A stretch of 8,957 nt of DNA from Smithella sp. ME-1 (GTDB lineage Bacteria; Desulfobacterota; Syntrophia; Syntrophales; Smithellaceae): positions 1-8,957 of the forward strand of contig AWGX01000283.1 of assembly GCA_000495415.1 (NCBI GenBank). The letters run 5' to 3'. The position numbers and the translations under genes were made by a program. Positions 1-6,581 of the stretch are shown piece by piece; position 1 is the stretch's first letter; each line of letters starts with the position of its first letter. The notes under the pieces are model-generated. The model was not told the origin of the DNA and searched no databases. It was given only the letters and a program-made list of their open reading frames with translations.

Positions 1-10
1 GTCCACAATC

Positions 11-68
11 ACTGTACCAGTTCACTTTGCCTCGCGGGATTGTTCAACTGTCCCATTCCAGTTCACTT
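11..68. repeat. Short direct repeats at left edge, possible IS end
   Basis: Two copies of the 11-mer CCAGTTCACTT lie at 17-27 and 58-68. Each is preceded by ACTGT (11-15 and 47-51), so the unit is ACTGT-spacer-CCAGTTCACTT with spacers of 1 and 6 nt. Between them, 36-54 forms an imperfect 19-nt palindrome with arms GGGAnnGTT and AACnnTCCC. No open frame is visible here. Arrays of short repeated motifs like this occur at the ends of some insertion sequences, including IS21-type elements, but no transposase gene is in the window, so a mobile-element end is only an inference. The repeats themselves are plain in the sequence. Confidence 0.4.
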
Positions 69-91
69 CGTTTCTGAATTTGGCGTTTCAC

Positions 92-131
92 AAAAAAAGG
101 GAGGGGAAAGTCGATGCACGCTCCCCCTCCC
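92..131 (-). terminator. Rho-independent terminator of atpE
   Basis: Read on the minus strand, GGGAGGGG (131-124) pairs perfectly with CCCCTCCC (106-99) to give an 8-bp, almost pure G-C stem with a 17-nt loop. A run of seven T follows directly (98-92). It begins about 20 nt after the atpE stop codon, as expected for the end of a single-gene transcript of an abundant protein. The stem is too long and G-C-rich, and too well placed before the T run, to be chance. Confidence 0.88.
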
Positions 132-151
132 TATGATAATAGCAATAATTT

Positions 152-514
152 TTAGCCTAGATACTTCAAAAGCGGATTTGCATAAAGCACGATCAACGCG
201 ATAACCAACGCATAAATGGCCAATGATTCAATCATAGCCAGACCTACCATCATGGTTAAAAGAATTTTGCCTTGAGCTTCCGGATTTCTTCCAACAGCGT
301 TTGTTGCACCATTTAATCCGTTGCCCATTCCTAAACCGGTTCCCAGAGTACCAAATGCTATTGCAAGACCAGCAACCAATAAGGACATACCTATTATAAT
401 CGCTTTTGTGTAATCCACCGTTCCTGTTGCAGCTTCATTAGCAGCAAATACATAAGGAGCGCTAACTACTACCATTAACATCGCTACTAATACCTTAATT
501 AAGCTTTTTTTCAT
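152..514 (-). CDS. atpE: F-type ATP synthase subunit c (Fo rotor), with signal peptide
   Basis: This is the proteolipid of the rotor ring that carries the coupling ion through Fo. The 120-residue product has an N-terminal signal peptide (KK at 2-3, hydrophobic 5-22, likely cleavage after A24 in VFA-AN), then two membrane helices (about 36-60 and 84-115). The polar loop has the family signature R76-N-P-E-A, and the ion-binding carboxylate is E96, followed by S97 and Y101. The tail YANPLLKYLG is typical of the family. Classical c subunits have about 75-90 residues; the extra length is the leader. Aligned with the sodium-type Ilyobacter c subunit, the E, S and Y positions are kept, but Gln32 is M63, Val63 is M94 and Thr67 is L98, which argues against sodium coordination. 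The ATG at 514 has the ribosome site AAGGAGA (527-521) 6 nt away. The gene is monocistronic and inverted relative to atpZ-atpI-atpB about 6 kb away, which is unusual. Confidence 0.95.
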   Translation of the reverse strand: MKKSLIKVLVAMLMVVVSAPYVFAANEAATGTVDYTKAIIIGMSLLVAGLAIAFGTLGTGLGMGNGLNGATNAVGRNPEAQGKILLTMMVGLAMIESLAIYALVIALIVLYANPLLKYLG

Positions 515-542
515 TTAAATTCTCCTTTTTTAGTGAAATTTA

Positions 543-571
543 ATTATACTTATAAAAGCCCTCTATTTTAA
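543..571 (-). promoter_or_regulatory. Predicted atpE promoter
   Basis: On the minus strand a perfect -10 hexamer TATAAT (548-543) lies 17 nt after TTAAAA (571-566), which matches four of six positions of the -35 consensus. Transcription would start near 536, giving a leader of about 22 nt that contains the AAGGAGA ribosome site. An AAAAGCCC element (554-561 on the plus strand), one arm of an inverted repeat with 608-615, sits in the spacer. The call rests on consensus match and position only. Confidence 0.5.
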
Positions 572-634
572 GTTATTGCACCTCCTTTCTTTAATTTTAA
601 CTATTTTGGGCTTTTTATTTATTTAACGGTGAGA

Positions 635-664
635 TTAGCAATTGTCAAGAAATATTTCTATAAT
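635..664 (+). promoter_or_regulatory. Predicted promoter for the ahbB-hemL pair
   Basis: TTAGCA (635-640, four of six -35 positions) lies 18 nt before a perfect TATAAT (659-664). Transcription would begin near 671, about 40 nt before the ATG at 711. If real, this promoter excludes the upstream TTG at 642 as the translation start. The sequence is A+T-rich, so chance -10 matches are easy, and the call is moderate. Confidence 0.4.
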
Positions 665-710
665 CATCAGCAACTTGATTTTATTTCTCAAGCAGGATAA
701 TATTTATATA

Positions 711-1181
711 ATGAAAAAATTAACGGAAAAACAAAATAAAGTTGCATGTTTGATTCAAAAGGACATGGCAGTAATAAAATTTCCTTTCGATAAAATGGGT
801 AAAATTTGTGGACTAACCGGTAAAGAAGTTTTATATATTACCAAAGAATTTCTGAATAAAAAAATTGTTCGCAGATTCGGTGCAATACTTCGTCATCAAA
901 AAGCAGGATACACGAAAAACGCATTGGTTGTATGGTCGGTTCCTGCTAAGCAGATAGAGCAGACCGGTAACATTTTATCCTCGTATGGCTTTGTCTCCCA
1001 TTGTTATGAAAGAAATCCCGCCTTTAAAGAAAAGTACAACCTTTTTACGATGATTCATTTTAAAGACGAAAACATTTTACCGCTGCTTCGTGATATGGTA
1101 ACTGCTACAGGTATTGATGAATATCTAATACTGGAAAGTATCCATGAATATAAAAAAAAATCTCCGGAGTATTTCTCGTGA
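711..1181 (+). CDS. ahbB: Siroheme decarboxylase subunit (AhbB-like, Lrp/AsnC fold)
   Basis: This family removes carboxyl groups from the acetate side chains of siroheme to give didecarboxysiroheme, in the cytoplasm, on the alternative haem route of sulfate reducers and archaea. Relatives (NirD/L/G/H) act in heme d1 synthesis. From the ATG at 711 the product has 156 residues: a winged-helix part (about 4-55), then R54-R-F-G-A with LRHQKAGY to 67, and a C-terminal RAM-like domain with S96-H-C-Y-E-R and YNLFTMIH (109-116), all typical of the family. The frame can be extended to a TTG at 642, which has GGTGAG (628-633) 8 nt upstream, but the added 23 residues are not family-like and a TATAAT lies at 659-664. 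At 711 the ribosome site AGGA (694-697) is 13 nt away, rather far. The stop overlaps hemL by 4 nt (GTGA), implying coupling. The AhbA/AhbB partner is absent from the window. AhbA versus AhbB versus NirD-type assignment is uncertain; the family is not. Confidence 0.8.
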   Translation: MKKLTEKQNKVACLIQKDMAVIKFPFDKMGKICGLTGKEVLYITKEFLNKKIVRRFGAILRHQKAGYTKNALVVWSVPAKQIEQTGNILSSYGFVSHCYERNPAFKEKYNLFTMIHFKDENILPLLRDMVTATGIDEYLILESIHEYKKKSPEYFS

Positions 1182-2455
1182 GAAAAACCAGATCAAGTTA
1201 TTATTCCAAAGCATGTAAGGTAATTCCCGGCGGAGTTAATTCTCCTGTCCGGGCATGGAAATCGGTTGGCGGCGAACCTGTTTTTGTCAGCCATGCAAAA
1301 GGCAGCAAAATTTATGATGTATCCGGCAAAGAATATATTGATTACGTTCTTTCCTGGGGACCGATGATTCTGGGGCACGCCCATTCCAAATTAACAACTG
1401 CTATTTGTAATAAAGCCCGAAAGGGAACCAGTTTCGGTGCGCCGACTACTGCAGAAACACAAATGGCAGAATTAATTTCCGGGGCAATTCCCTCCATGGA
1501 ACTTATGCGAATGACCTCTTCCGGTACGGAAGCGACCATGACCGCAATTCGTCTGGCTCGCGGGTATACCGGCAGGAATCTGATTGCAAAATTTGACGGC
1601 TGCTATCACGGTCACAACGACTCTCTTCTGATAAAAGCCGGATCAGGTGTGGCAACCTTTGGAATACCAGGATCTCCTGGAATTCCGCCAGAATTGGCCA
1701 AATTAACACTGAGCTTACCGTATAACGATATTGATACACTTCAAGAAACAATAAAATCCTATGGCTCAAGGCTGGCCGCAATCATCGTCGAACCTGTGGC
1801 TGGTAATATGGGAGTTGTCCCTCCACGTAAAGAATTCTTAGACAAACTCAGAAAACTTACAGCAAAAAACGGCATAATTTTAATCTTTGACGAAGTCATC
1901 ACCGGCTTTCGTTTTACTTTCGGTGGTTATCAAAATTTAACGGGCATTAAACCTGACCTGACCTGTTTGGGTAAAATTATTGGCGGGGGAATGCCCGTCG
2001 GCGCTGTTGGCGGAAAAAAAGAAATCATGGAGAAACTTGCCCCTCTGGGAGATATTTATCAAGCTGGAACTCTTTCCGGAAATCCTTTGGCCATGGGCGC
2101 CGGCTTAGCTACGTTAAAGGTCCTTAAAACGAAAAAATACTCTTTATTGGATGAAAAAACTAACATTCTTTGTCAGGAGATACAATGCTTGTTTGCGGCA
2201 AAAGGCATTGCCGTTTGTATCAACAGAGTTCATTCTATGTTTACTATCTTCTTCCATCAGGGTACTGTTTACGATTTAAACACCGCTCAAAAATCTGATA
2301 CAGCAATGTTTGCCCGTTTTTTCCATGGTATGTTAAAAAATGGTATCTGGTTGGCGCCATCTCAATTTGAAGCAGGATTTTTATCTTTCGCTCATACACG
2401 AAAAGATGTAGACAAAACGATTGATGGCTGTTCCAAAACATTAAAGAATCTATGA
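1178..2455 (+). CDS. hemL: Glutamate-1-semialdehyde 2,1-aminomutase
   Basis: HemL is a cytoplasmic pyridoxal-phosphate enzyme that converts glutamate-1-semialdehyde to 5-aminolevulinate, the first committed tetrapyrrole precursor in the C5 route. The 425-residue length is normal. Visible family marks are GGVNSPVRAW (18-27), the cofactor phosphate-binding S114-S-G-T-E-A, Y143-H-G-H, the F237-D-E-V-I-T-G-F-R block whose D238 contacts the pyridine nitrogen, and the Schiff-base lysine K266 in LGKIIGGG. The GTG start at 1178 overlaps the preceding stop and has GGAG (1166-1169) 8 nt upstream; its N-terminus matches that of family members. Pairing with a siroheme decarboxylase puts two ends of the haem pathway in one transcript. 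No clear terminator follows. All catalytic residues I can identify are intact. Confidence 0.97.
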   Translation: MRKTRSSYYSKACKVIPGGVNSPVRAWKSVGGEPVFVSHAKGSKIYDVSGKEYIDYVLSWGPMILGHAHSKLTTAICNKARKGTSFGAPTTAETQMAELISGAIPSMELMRMTSSGTEATMTAIRLARGYTGRNLIAKFDGCYHGHNDSLLIKAGSGVATFGIPGSPGIPPELAKLTLSLPYNDIDTLQETIKSYGSRLAAIIVEPVAGNMGVVPPRKEFLDKLRKLTAKNGIILIFDEVITGFRFTFGGYQNLTGIKPDLTCLGKIIGGGMPVGAVGGKKEIMEKLAPLGDIYQAGTLSGNPLAMGAGLATLKVLKTKKYSLLDEKTNILCQEIQCLFAAKGIAVCINRVHSMFTIFFHQGTVYDLNTAQKSDTAMFARFFHGMLKNGIWLAPSQFEAGFLSFAHTRKDVDKTIDGCSKTLKNL

Positions 2456-2463
2456 ACAGCTCA

Positions 2464-2490
2464 TTGACAACTGTCAGTCGATTCTGTAAT
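2464..2490 (+). promoter_or_regulatory. Possible promoter of the sugar operon with overlapping palindrome
   Basis: A perfect TTGACA (2464-2469) is followed after 15 nt by TGTAAT (2485-2490), five of six -10 positions; the spacing is two short of ideal. A palindrome, TGACA-AC-TGTCA (2465-2476), covers most of the -35 element and could be a regulator site or a small hairpin. The 78-nt gap between hemL and the next gene has no terminator, so read-through from hemL is also possible. Confidence 0.4.
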
Positions 2491-2533
2491 AGTTTTTAAA
2501 ATTTTCCTAAAACATTCTTACAAGGAATCAGTT

Positions 2534-3853
2534 ATGACACAAACTTTAACCGCACAGACTTTTTTCGCGGGTAAAAACAAAATCGCTGTCATCGGCCTCG
2601 GATATGTAGGGTTGCCCCTTGCGGCGTATTTATCGCGACATTTCAAGGTTATCGGATTTGATATTAATGAAGAAATAGTTTCAGAATTAAAAAAGGGTCA
2701 CGACCGCACGATGGAATTGTCCGATATTGAATTAAAAAAATCAAAAATTATTTTTACTTCCAGACAATCCGACCTTTCCTCAAGCAAGCTTTTTATTGTT
2801 GCTGTTCCTACACCGGTCGATCATTTTCATGTTCCCGACCTCACCGCTATCGAAAATGCATCGGCTATCATCGGAAGGCAAATGTCCTCCGGTTCTTGTG
2901 TAGTTTACGAATCTACAGTATATCCGGGTGTAACTGAAGATATTTGCGTTCCGATACTGGAGAGGGAATCCAAATTGAAATTCGGCAGAGATTTTACGGT
3001 GGGCTATTCCCCTGAGCGTATCAATCCCGGCGATAAAATTCACACCATCAGCAATACGACAAAGATTATCTCTGCCTCGGACGCTGCCACATTGAATTTA
3101 CTGGAAGGCATCTATAGTGCTGTTGTTAAAGTCAATTTGCATCGTGTGTCGTCAATAAAGATTGCCGAAGCAGCCAAGGTTATTGAAAATACGCAACGTG
3201 ATATTAACATAGCGTTGATGAATGAACTGGCCATTATTTTTAACAGAATGGGGTTAGACACTCTTGAAGTATTAGAAGCCGCGGGAACAAAATGGAATTT
3301 TCTTTCCTTCCGTCCCGGGCTTGTCGGCGGGCATTGTATCGGTGTCGATCCCTATTACCTGACTTACAAAGCGGAAAGTATCGGCTACCGTCCGGAAGTC
3401 ATTCTGGCCGGACGTAGAATTAACGATAATATGGGTAAATATGTCGCCCAAAAAACAATTAAAATGTTGATTGCATCCGGCATCCAGGTAAAGAAAGCAC
3501 GTGTCGCTGTATTGGGACTATCCTTTAAAGAAAACGTACCTGATTTGCGTAACACGAGAGTTATCGACATAATAAATGAACTGAAAGATTATGGTGTTGA
3601 AGTTTTAACTCACGATCCTCTGGCTGACCCTCTTGAAGCTCGTCAATACTACAACATTGAGCTTGCTTCTCTAAATAGGATTAAAAATGTTGATGCTGTT
3701 GTTTTGGCTGTAGCACACAACAGTTACAAAGAAATGGGACTTACACGTATTGCCGGACTATGTCGTAAAAATTTTCCTGTTTTACTCGATATAAAAGCTG
3801 TCTTTGAACCGGCAAAAGCCAAATCATCAGGAATTAATTACTGGCGCTTGTAA
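2534..3853 (+). CDS. tviB: UDP-N-acetylhexosamine 6-dehydrogenase (TviB/WbpO type)
   Basis: This NAD-dependent four-electron dehydrogenase oxidises C6 of a UDP-N-acetylhexosamine to the uronic acid, a building block for capsule or O-antigen. The 439-residue protein has an N-terminal Rossmann domain (G21-L-G-Y-V-G-L-P, acidic D43 after the second strand), VPTPVD (91-96), the ESTVYPG block (126-132), GYSPERINPGD (157-167), and a central domain with K215 and N219. The catalytic cysteine is C268 in GGHCIGVDPYYL, and the C-terminal domain carries GLSFKENVPDLRNTR (328-342). The pattern GFDIN together with the YSPERINPGD block points to the TviB/WbpO group rather than UDP-glucose dehydrogenase. Whether the substrate is GlcNAc or GalNAc cannot be told by eye. 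ATG 2534 has AAGGA (2522-2526) 7 nt upstream. It is first of three nucleotide-sugar genes; gmd follows after 25 nt. Confidence 0.88.
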   Translation: MTQTLTAQTFFAGKNKIAVIGLGYVGLPLAAYLSRHFKVIGFDINEEIVSELKKGHDRTMELSDIELKKSKIIFTSRQSDLSSSKLFIVAVPTPVDHFHVPDLTAIENASAIIGRQMSSGSCVVYESTVYPGVTEDICVPILERESKLKFGRDFTVGYSPERINPGDKIHTISNTTKIISASDAATLNLLEGIYSAVVKVNLHRVSSIKIAEAAKVIENTQRDINIALMNELAIIFNRMGLDTLEVLEAAGTKWNFLSFRPGLVGGHCIGVDPYYLTYKAESIGYRPEVILAGRRINDNMGKYVAQKTIKMLIASGIQVKKARVAVLGLSFKENVPDLRNTRVIDIINELKDYGVEVLTHDPLADPLEARQYYNIELASLNRIKNVDAVVLAVAHNSYKEMGLTRIAGLCRKNFPVLLDIKAVFEPAKAKSSGINYWRL

Positions 3854-3878
3854 TATTTAAACATCTTAAGGACATAAA

Positions 3879-4910
3879 ATGAAAAAAGCTTTTATTACCG
3901 GCATCACCGGACAGGACGGTTCTTATTTATCAGAGTTTTTGCTAAATAAAGATTATGAAGTTCATGGTTTGATCCGTCGCTCGAGCACTTTTAATACAGA
4001 ACGTATTGATCATCTTTACCATGATTTTCATGACCCAGACGCAAAATTATTTCTTCATTACGGTGACTTAAGCGTTTCCGGTCAATTGATGGATCTACTG
4101 CACTCCATTCAACCTTCCGAAATTTATCATTTGGGAGCCCAAAGTCATGTGCGCGTAAGTTTCGATATGCCCGAATACACCGGTGATGTCACTGGATTAG
4201 GAACTTTGAGGATTTTAGAGGCAATACGCAAAACCGGAATTAAAGCTAAATTTTACCAGGCATCATCAAGCGAAATGTTTGGGGCGGCACCACCTCCTCA
4301 AAATGAAAAAACCATCTTTCAGCCTCGTAGTCCTTATGCTGCTGCTAAAGTTTATGCATATCATGTTGTACAAAATTATCGCGACGCTTACGGACTTTTT
4401 GCCACTAATGGCATTCTTTTTAACCACGAATCACCACGACGTGGAGAAACATTTGTTACCCGAAAAATAACGCGCGCAGCGACACAAATCAAACTTGGAC
4501 TGAAAGACAAACTTTATCTCGGCAATTTGGAAGCTAAGAGAGACTGGGGTTTTGCAGGAGATTTTGTGGAAGCCATGTGGCTTATGTTACAGCAGGATAA
4601 ACCTGATGACTTTGTAATCGCCACCGGAGAAACACATTCAGTACAGGAATTTACTCAAAAAGTTTTCAGTAAGCTCGATTTAGACTACAAAAGATATGTT
4701 TTTATTGATCCACGTTATTTTCGTCCCACGGAGGTCGATGTTTTGCTGGGCGACGCATCCAAAGCAAAAAAGATGTTAAATTGGAAACCGAAAGTAACTT
4801 TTGATGGTCTCATTGATATGATGGTTGCAAACGATCTGGAACTTGCAAGAAAAGAAAAAACTCTTGTGGACGCAGGTTTCTCCTATAATAAAAACCATCA
4901 TCATACTTAA
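3879..4910 (+). CDS. gmd: GDP-mannose 4,6-dehydratase
   Basis: Gmd is an extended short-chain dehydrogenase that converts GDP-D-mannose to GDP-4-keto-6-deoxy-D-mannose in the cytoplasm. The 343-residue product has the characteristic start G8-I-T-G-Q-D-G-S-Y, then GLIRRSS (30-36), which binds the NADP phosphate, GDL (62-64), the active-site segment S129-S-S-E-M-F-G, and Y153-xxx-K157 in [24 protein letters not shown] (181-197) is diagnostic for Gmd over other sugar dehydratases. Length is normal, and no key residue appears missing. ATG 3879 has TTAAGGA (to 3872) 6 nt away. It lies 25 nt after the sugar dehydrogenase and 24 nt before fcl, the enzyme that uses its product, so the three form an operon. 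Confidence 0.96.
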   Translation: MKKAFITGITGQDGSYLSEFLLNKDYEVHGLIRRSSTFNTERIDHLYHDFHDPDAKLFLHYGDLSVSGQLMDLLHSIQPSEIYHLGAQSHVRVSFDMPEYTGDVTGLGTLRILEAIRKTGIKAKFYQASSSEMFGAAPPPQNEKTIFQPRSPYAAAKVYAYHVVQNYRDAYGLFATNGILFNHESPRRGETFVTRKITRAATQIKLGLKDKLYLGNLEAKRDWGFAGDFVEAMWLMLQQDKPDDFVIATGETHSVQEFTQKVFSKLDLDYKRYVFIDPRYFRPTEVDVLLGDASKAKKMLNWKPKVTFDGLIDMMVANDLELARKEKTLVDAGFSYNKNHHHT

Positions 4911-4934
4911 TTCTAATAGAGAGAATAGTGATTG

Positions 4935-5876
4935 ATGAAAAATAAACGTATAACAGTTACCGGTGGTAAAGGATTTTTAGGAAGCCATCTATTAAGGAAT
5001 TTAAAAGATCACGGCTGCGCCAATATCAAAATTGTTGATCTTCCCGAATACAACCTTACCAATATTACCGACGTTCAACGAATGTATGAAAAAACTAAAC
5101 CCCAAATAGTTATTCACCTTGCCGCCAAGGTCGGCGGCATAGGTTTTAATCAGGAAAAGCCGGCGGAACTTTTCTACGATAACTTAATTATGGGCGCGCA
5201 ACTGCTTCACGAAGCCTATCTTCATAATATCGAAAAATTCGTCGCATTAGGAACAATATGCGCCTATCCAAAATTTACACCCGTACCGTTTAAAGAAGAA
5301 GATATCTGGAACGGATACCCGGAGGAAACCAATGCTCCATACGGAGTAGCGAAAAAAATGATGCTGGTACAATCACTAGCTTATCGTAAGCAATATGGTT
5401 TCAATTCAATTTTTTTACTTCCGGTAAACCTTTACGGTCCGGGAGATAATTTCGATCCGCGTTCATCACATGTTATTCCCGCTTTAATAAAAAAATGCTT
5501 TGATGCCATTGATAATAAATCCGATAAATTGGAAGTATGGGGCACTGGTACAGCGACAAGAGAATTTTTTTATGTGGAAGATGCCGCCGAAGCGATTTAT
5601 CAGGCAACTTTATCTTACAATAAAAGTGAACCAGTTAATATCGGTACCGGTTCCGAAATATCCATTAAGAATTTGACAAAACTTATTGTGAAATTAACCG
5701 GTTTCACTGGAAAAATTTCTTGGGATAAATCCAAACCCGACGGGCAGCCCAAACGAATGCTTGATACTTCGAAAGCATTAAAAGAATTCGGCTTTACTGC
5801 CCGAACAGATATTATCACAGGACTATCTAAAACCATTGAATGGTATAGGAAAAATCGTCGTTTACTAAGAAAATGA
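4935..5876 (+). CDS. fcl: GDP-L-fucose synthase (epimerase/reductase)
   Basis: Fcl (WcaG/GMER) epimerises GDP-4-keto-6-deoxymannose at C3 and C5 and reduces C4 with NADPH to give GDP-L-fucose. From ATG 4935 the product has 313 residues: Rossmann loop G10-[14 protein letters not shown] (62-69), active-site strand L105-G-T-I-C-A-Y-P, Y136-GVA-K140, and NLYGPGDNF followed by SSHVIPAL. The residues align at the same numbers as in E. coli: C109 and H179 (acid/base pair), Y136 and K140 are present, and Ser107 is replaced by T107, a conservative change. A TTG codon directly before the ATG (4932) could in principle serve as the start; the ATG is preferred because AGAGAGA (4918-4924) is 10 nt upstream of it. 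The product of gmd feeds this enzyme directly. No terminator is evident before atpZ. Confidence 0.93.
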   Translation: MKNKRITVTGGKGFLGSHLLRNLKDHGCANIKIVDLPEYNLTNITDVQRMYEKTKPQIVIHLAAKVGGIGFNQEKPAELFYDNLIMGAQLLHEAYLHNIEKFVALGTICAYPKFTPVPFKEEDIWNGYPEETNAPYGVAKKMMLVQSLAYRKQYGFNSIFLLPVNLYGPGDNFDPRSSHVIPALIKKCFDAIDNKSDKLEVWGTGTATREFFYVEDAAEAIYQATLSYNKSEPVNIGTGSEISIKNLTKLIVKLTGFTGKISWDKSKPDGQPKRMLDTSKALKEFGFTARTDIITGLSKTIEWYRKNRRLLRK

Positions 5877-5935
5877 ACGCCGGTCATATTTTTATTGACT
5901 TATAGTTTTAGTCATGTTAAGGAACACCAAGTAAA

Positions 5936-6214
5936 ATGGATAAAGATTTCCGAAAGTATGCTATGCAAATGGCTTTAGCGAGTAGCATCGGTATAGCAAT
6001 GGTCTTGGCTATCTTTGGTTGTCTTTTACTGGGAAGTTATTTAGATCGTAAATTCGAGTCAGGTCATGTTTTTACAGTTGTTTTTATGTTGATAGGAATT
6101 GCGGCCGGATTTAGGAATATATACGTTTTAATTAAAAAAAATTTTACGGATGAAGAACCGATAATAAAGAGTTTAAAAAGTGAACCTCATCGTCAAAGAC
6201 CCGCTCCAAAATAA
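5936..6214 (+). CDS. atpZ: AtpZ-type membrane protein of the ATP synthase operon
   Basis: A 92-residue inner-membrane protein of the AtpZ/ATPase gene 1 family, often the first gene of bacterial atp operons. It is thought to help with Fo assembly or magnesium/calcium movement, and its exact role is unsettled. Two hydrophobic helices (about 12-36 and 44-66) flank the conserved LGSYLDRKFESGHVF segment (32-46), and GIAAGFRNIY follows (54-63), matching the family. The tail (70-92) is charged and proline-containing. ATG 5936 has AAGGA (5919-5923) 12 nt upstream, a long spacing. The 59-nt gap after fcl has TTGACT (5895-5900) but no good -10 behind it, so expression may depend on read-through. The last 35 nt overlap atpI in another frame. 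Confidence 0.83.
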   Translation: MDKDFRKYAMQMALASSIGIAMVLAIFGCLLLGSYLDRKFESGHVFTVVFMLIGIAAGFRNIYVLIKKNFTDEEPIIKSLKSEPHRQRPAPK

Positions 6215-6578
6215 AATTGAAATAGTCAACTGGATTGTCCTGGCTGTTCTTTTTGTTTCCGCATTAATATTAACTCCTATTAAATTTTCATTGGGAATAC
6301 TTCTTGGAGGATTCATCAGCATTGTCAATTTTTATTGGATGGAACGCGGTTTGCGCGACCTTTTCACCAATAATTCTAAAAGTATAAAAGCTCGTATAAT
6401 TATTAAATATTACATCCGATTGGCAATAATAGCCATTGTTTTATATTTTCTCGTTGCCTATGGCACAGTAAATGTCATTGGATTACTTATTGGACTTTCC
6501 GTGGTCGTAATCAACATTATCATCACGCTGATCACCACTATGGCAAAAAAAAAATTAATTGAGGAGGTTATCAAGTAG
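6180..6578 (+). CDS. atpI: ATP synthase subunit I (AtpI)
   Basis: This membrane protein is probably an assembly factor for the c ring; homologues precede atpB in many operons. The 132-residue product has four predicted helices (about 15-33, 36-55, 73-93, 96-118) arranged as two hairpins, and the segment GGFISIVNFYWMERGL (43-58) is typical of the ATP synthase I family. The basic end MAKKK faces the cytoplasm. The start is a GTG at 6180, inside atpZ, with AAGAG (6167-6171) 8 nt upstream. The next in-frame methionine is residue 54, too far in, so the 35-nt overlap with atpZ seems real and suggests translational coupling. It ends 3 nt before atpB. Confidence 0.82.
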   Translation: MNLIVKDPLQNKIEIVNWIVLAVLFVSALILTPIKFSLGILLGGFISIVNFYWMERGLRDLFTNNSKSIKARIIIKYYIRLAIIAIVLYFLVAYGTVNVIGLLIGLSVVVINIIITLITTMAKKKLIEEVIK

Positions 6579-6581
6579 AAT

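Noticed and set aside
674..692. CTTGA/TCAAG hairpin just before the ahbB ribosome site as a regulatory element
   Set aside because: Only five base pairs with a 9-nt loop in A+T-rich DNA; too weak to support a riboswitch or thermometer call.
642..710. N-terminal extension of the ahbB-like gene from TTG 642
   Set aside because: GGTGAG at 628-633 is a fair ribosome site, but the added 23 residues are unlike the family, and a TATAAT at 659-664 suggests transcription begins inside it.
1193..1781. Overlapping minus-strand open frames within hemL
   Set aside because: They lie antisense to an intact, well-conserved gene, lack ribosome sites and resemble no family; they are mirror frames.
4279..4470. 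A 63-codon plus-strand frame inside gmd
   Set aside because: It is an alternate frame through the conserved catalytic segment of gmd, with no family resemblance.
5896..5914. TGACT-N9-AGTCA inverted repeat before atpZ as an FNR/HcpR-type site
   Set aside because: Arm spacing is longer than that of known CRP/FNR-type sites and the arms are only 5 nt; chance is likely.
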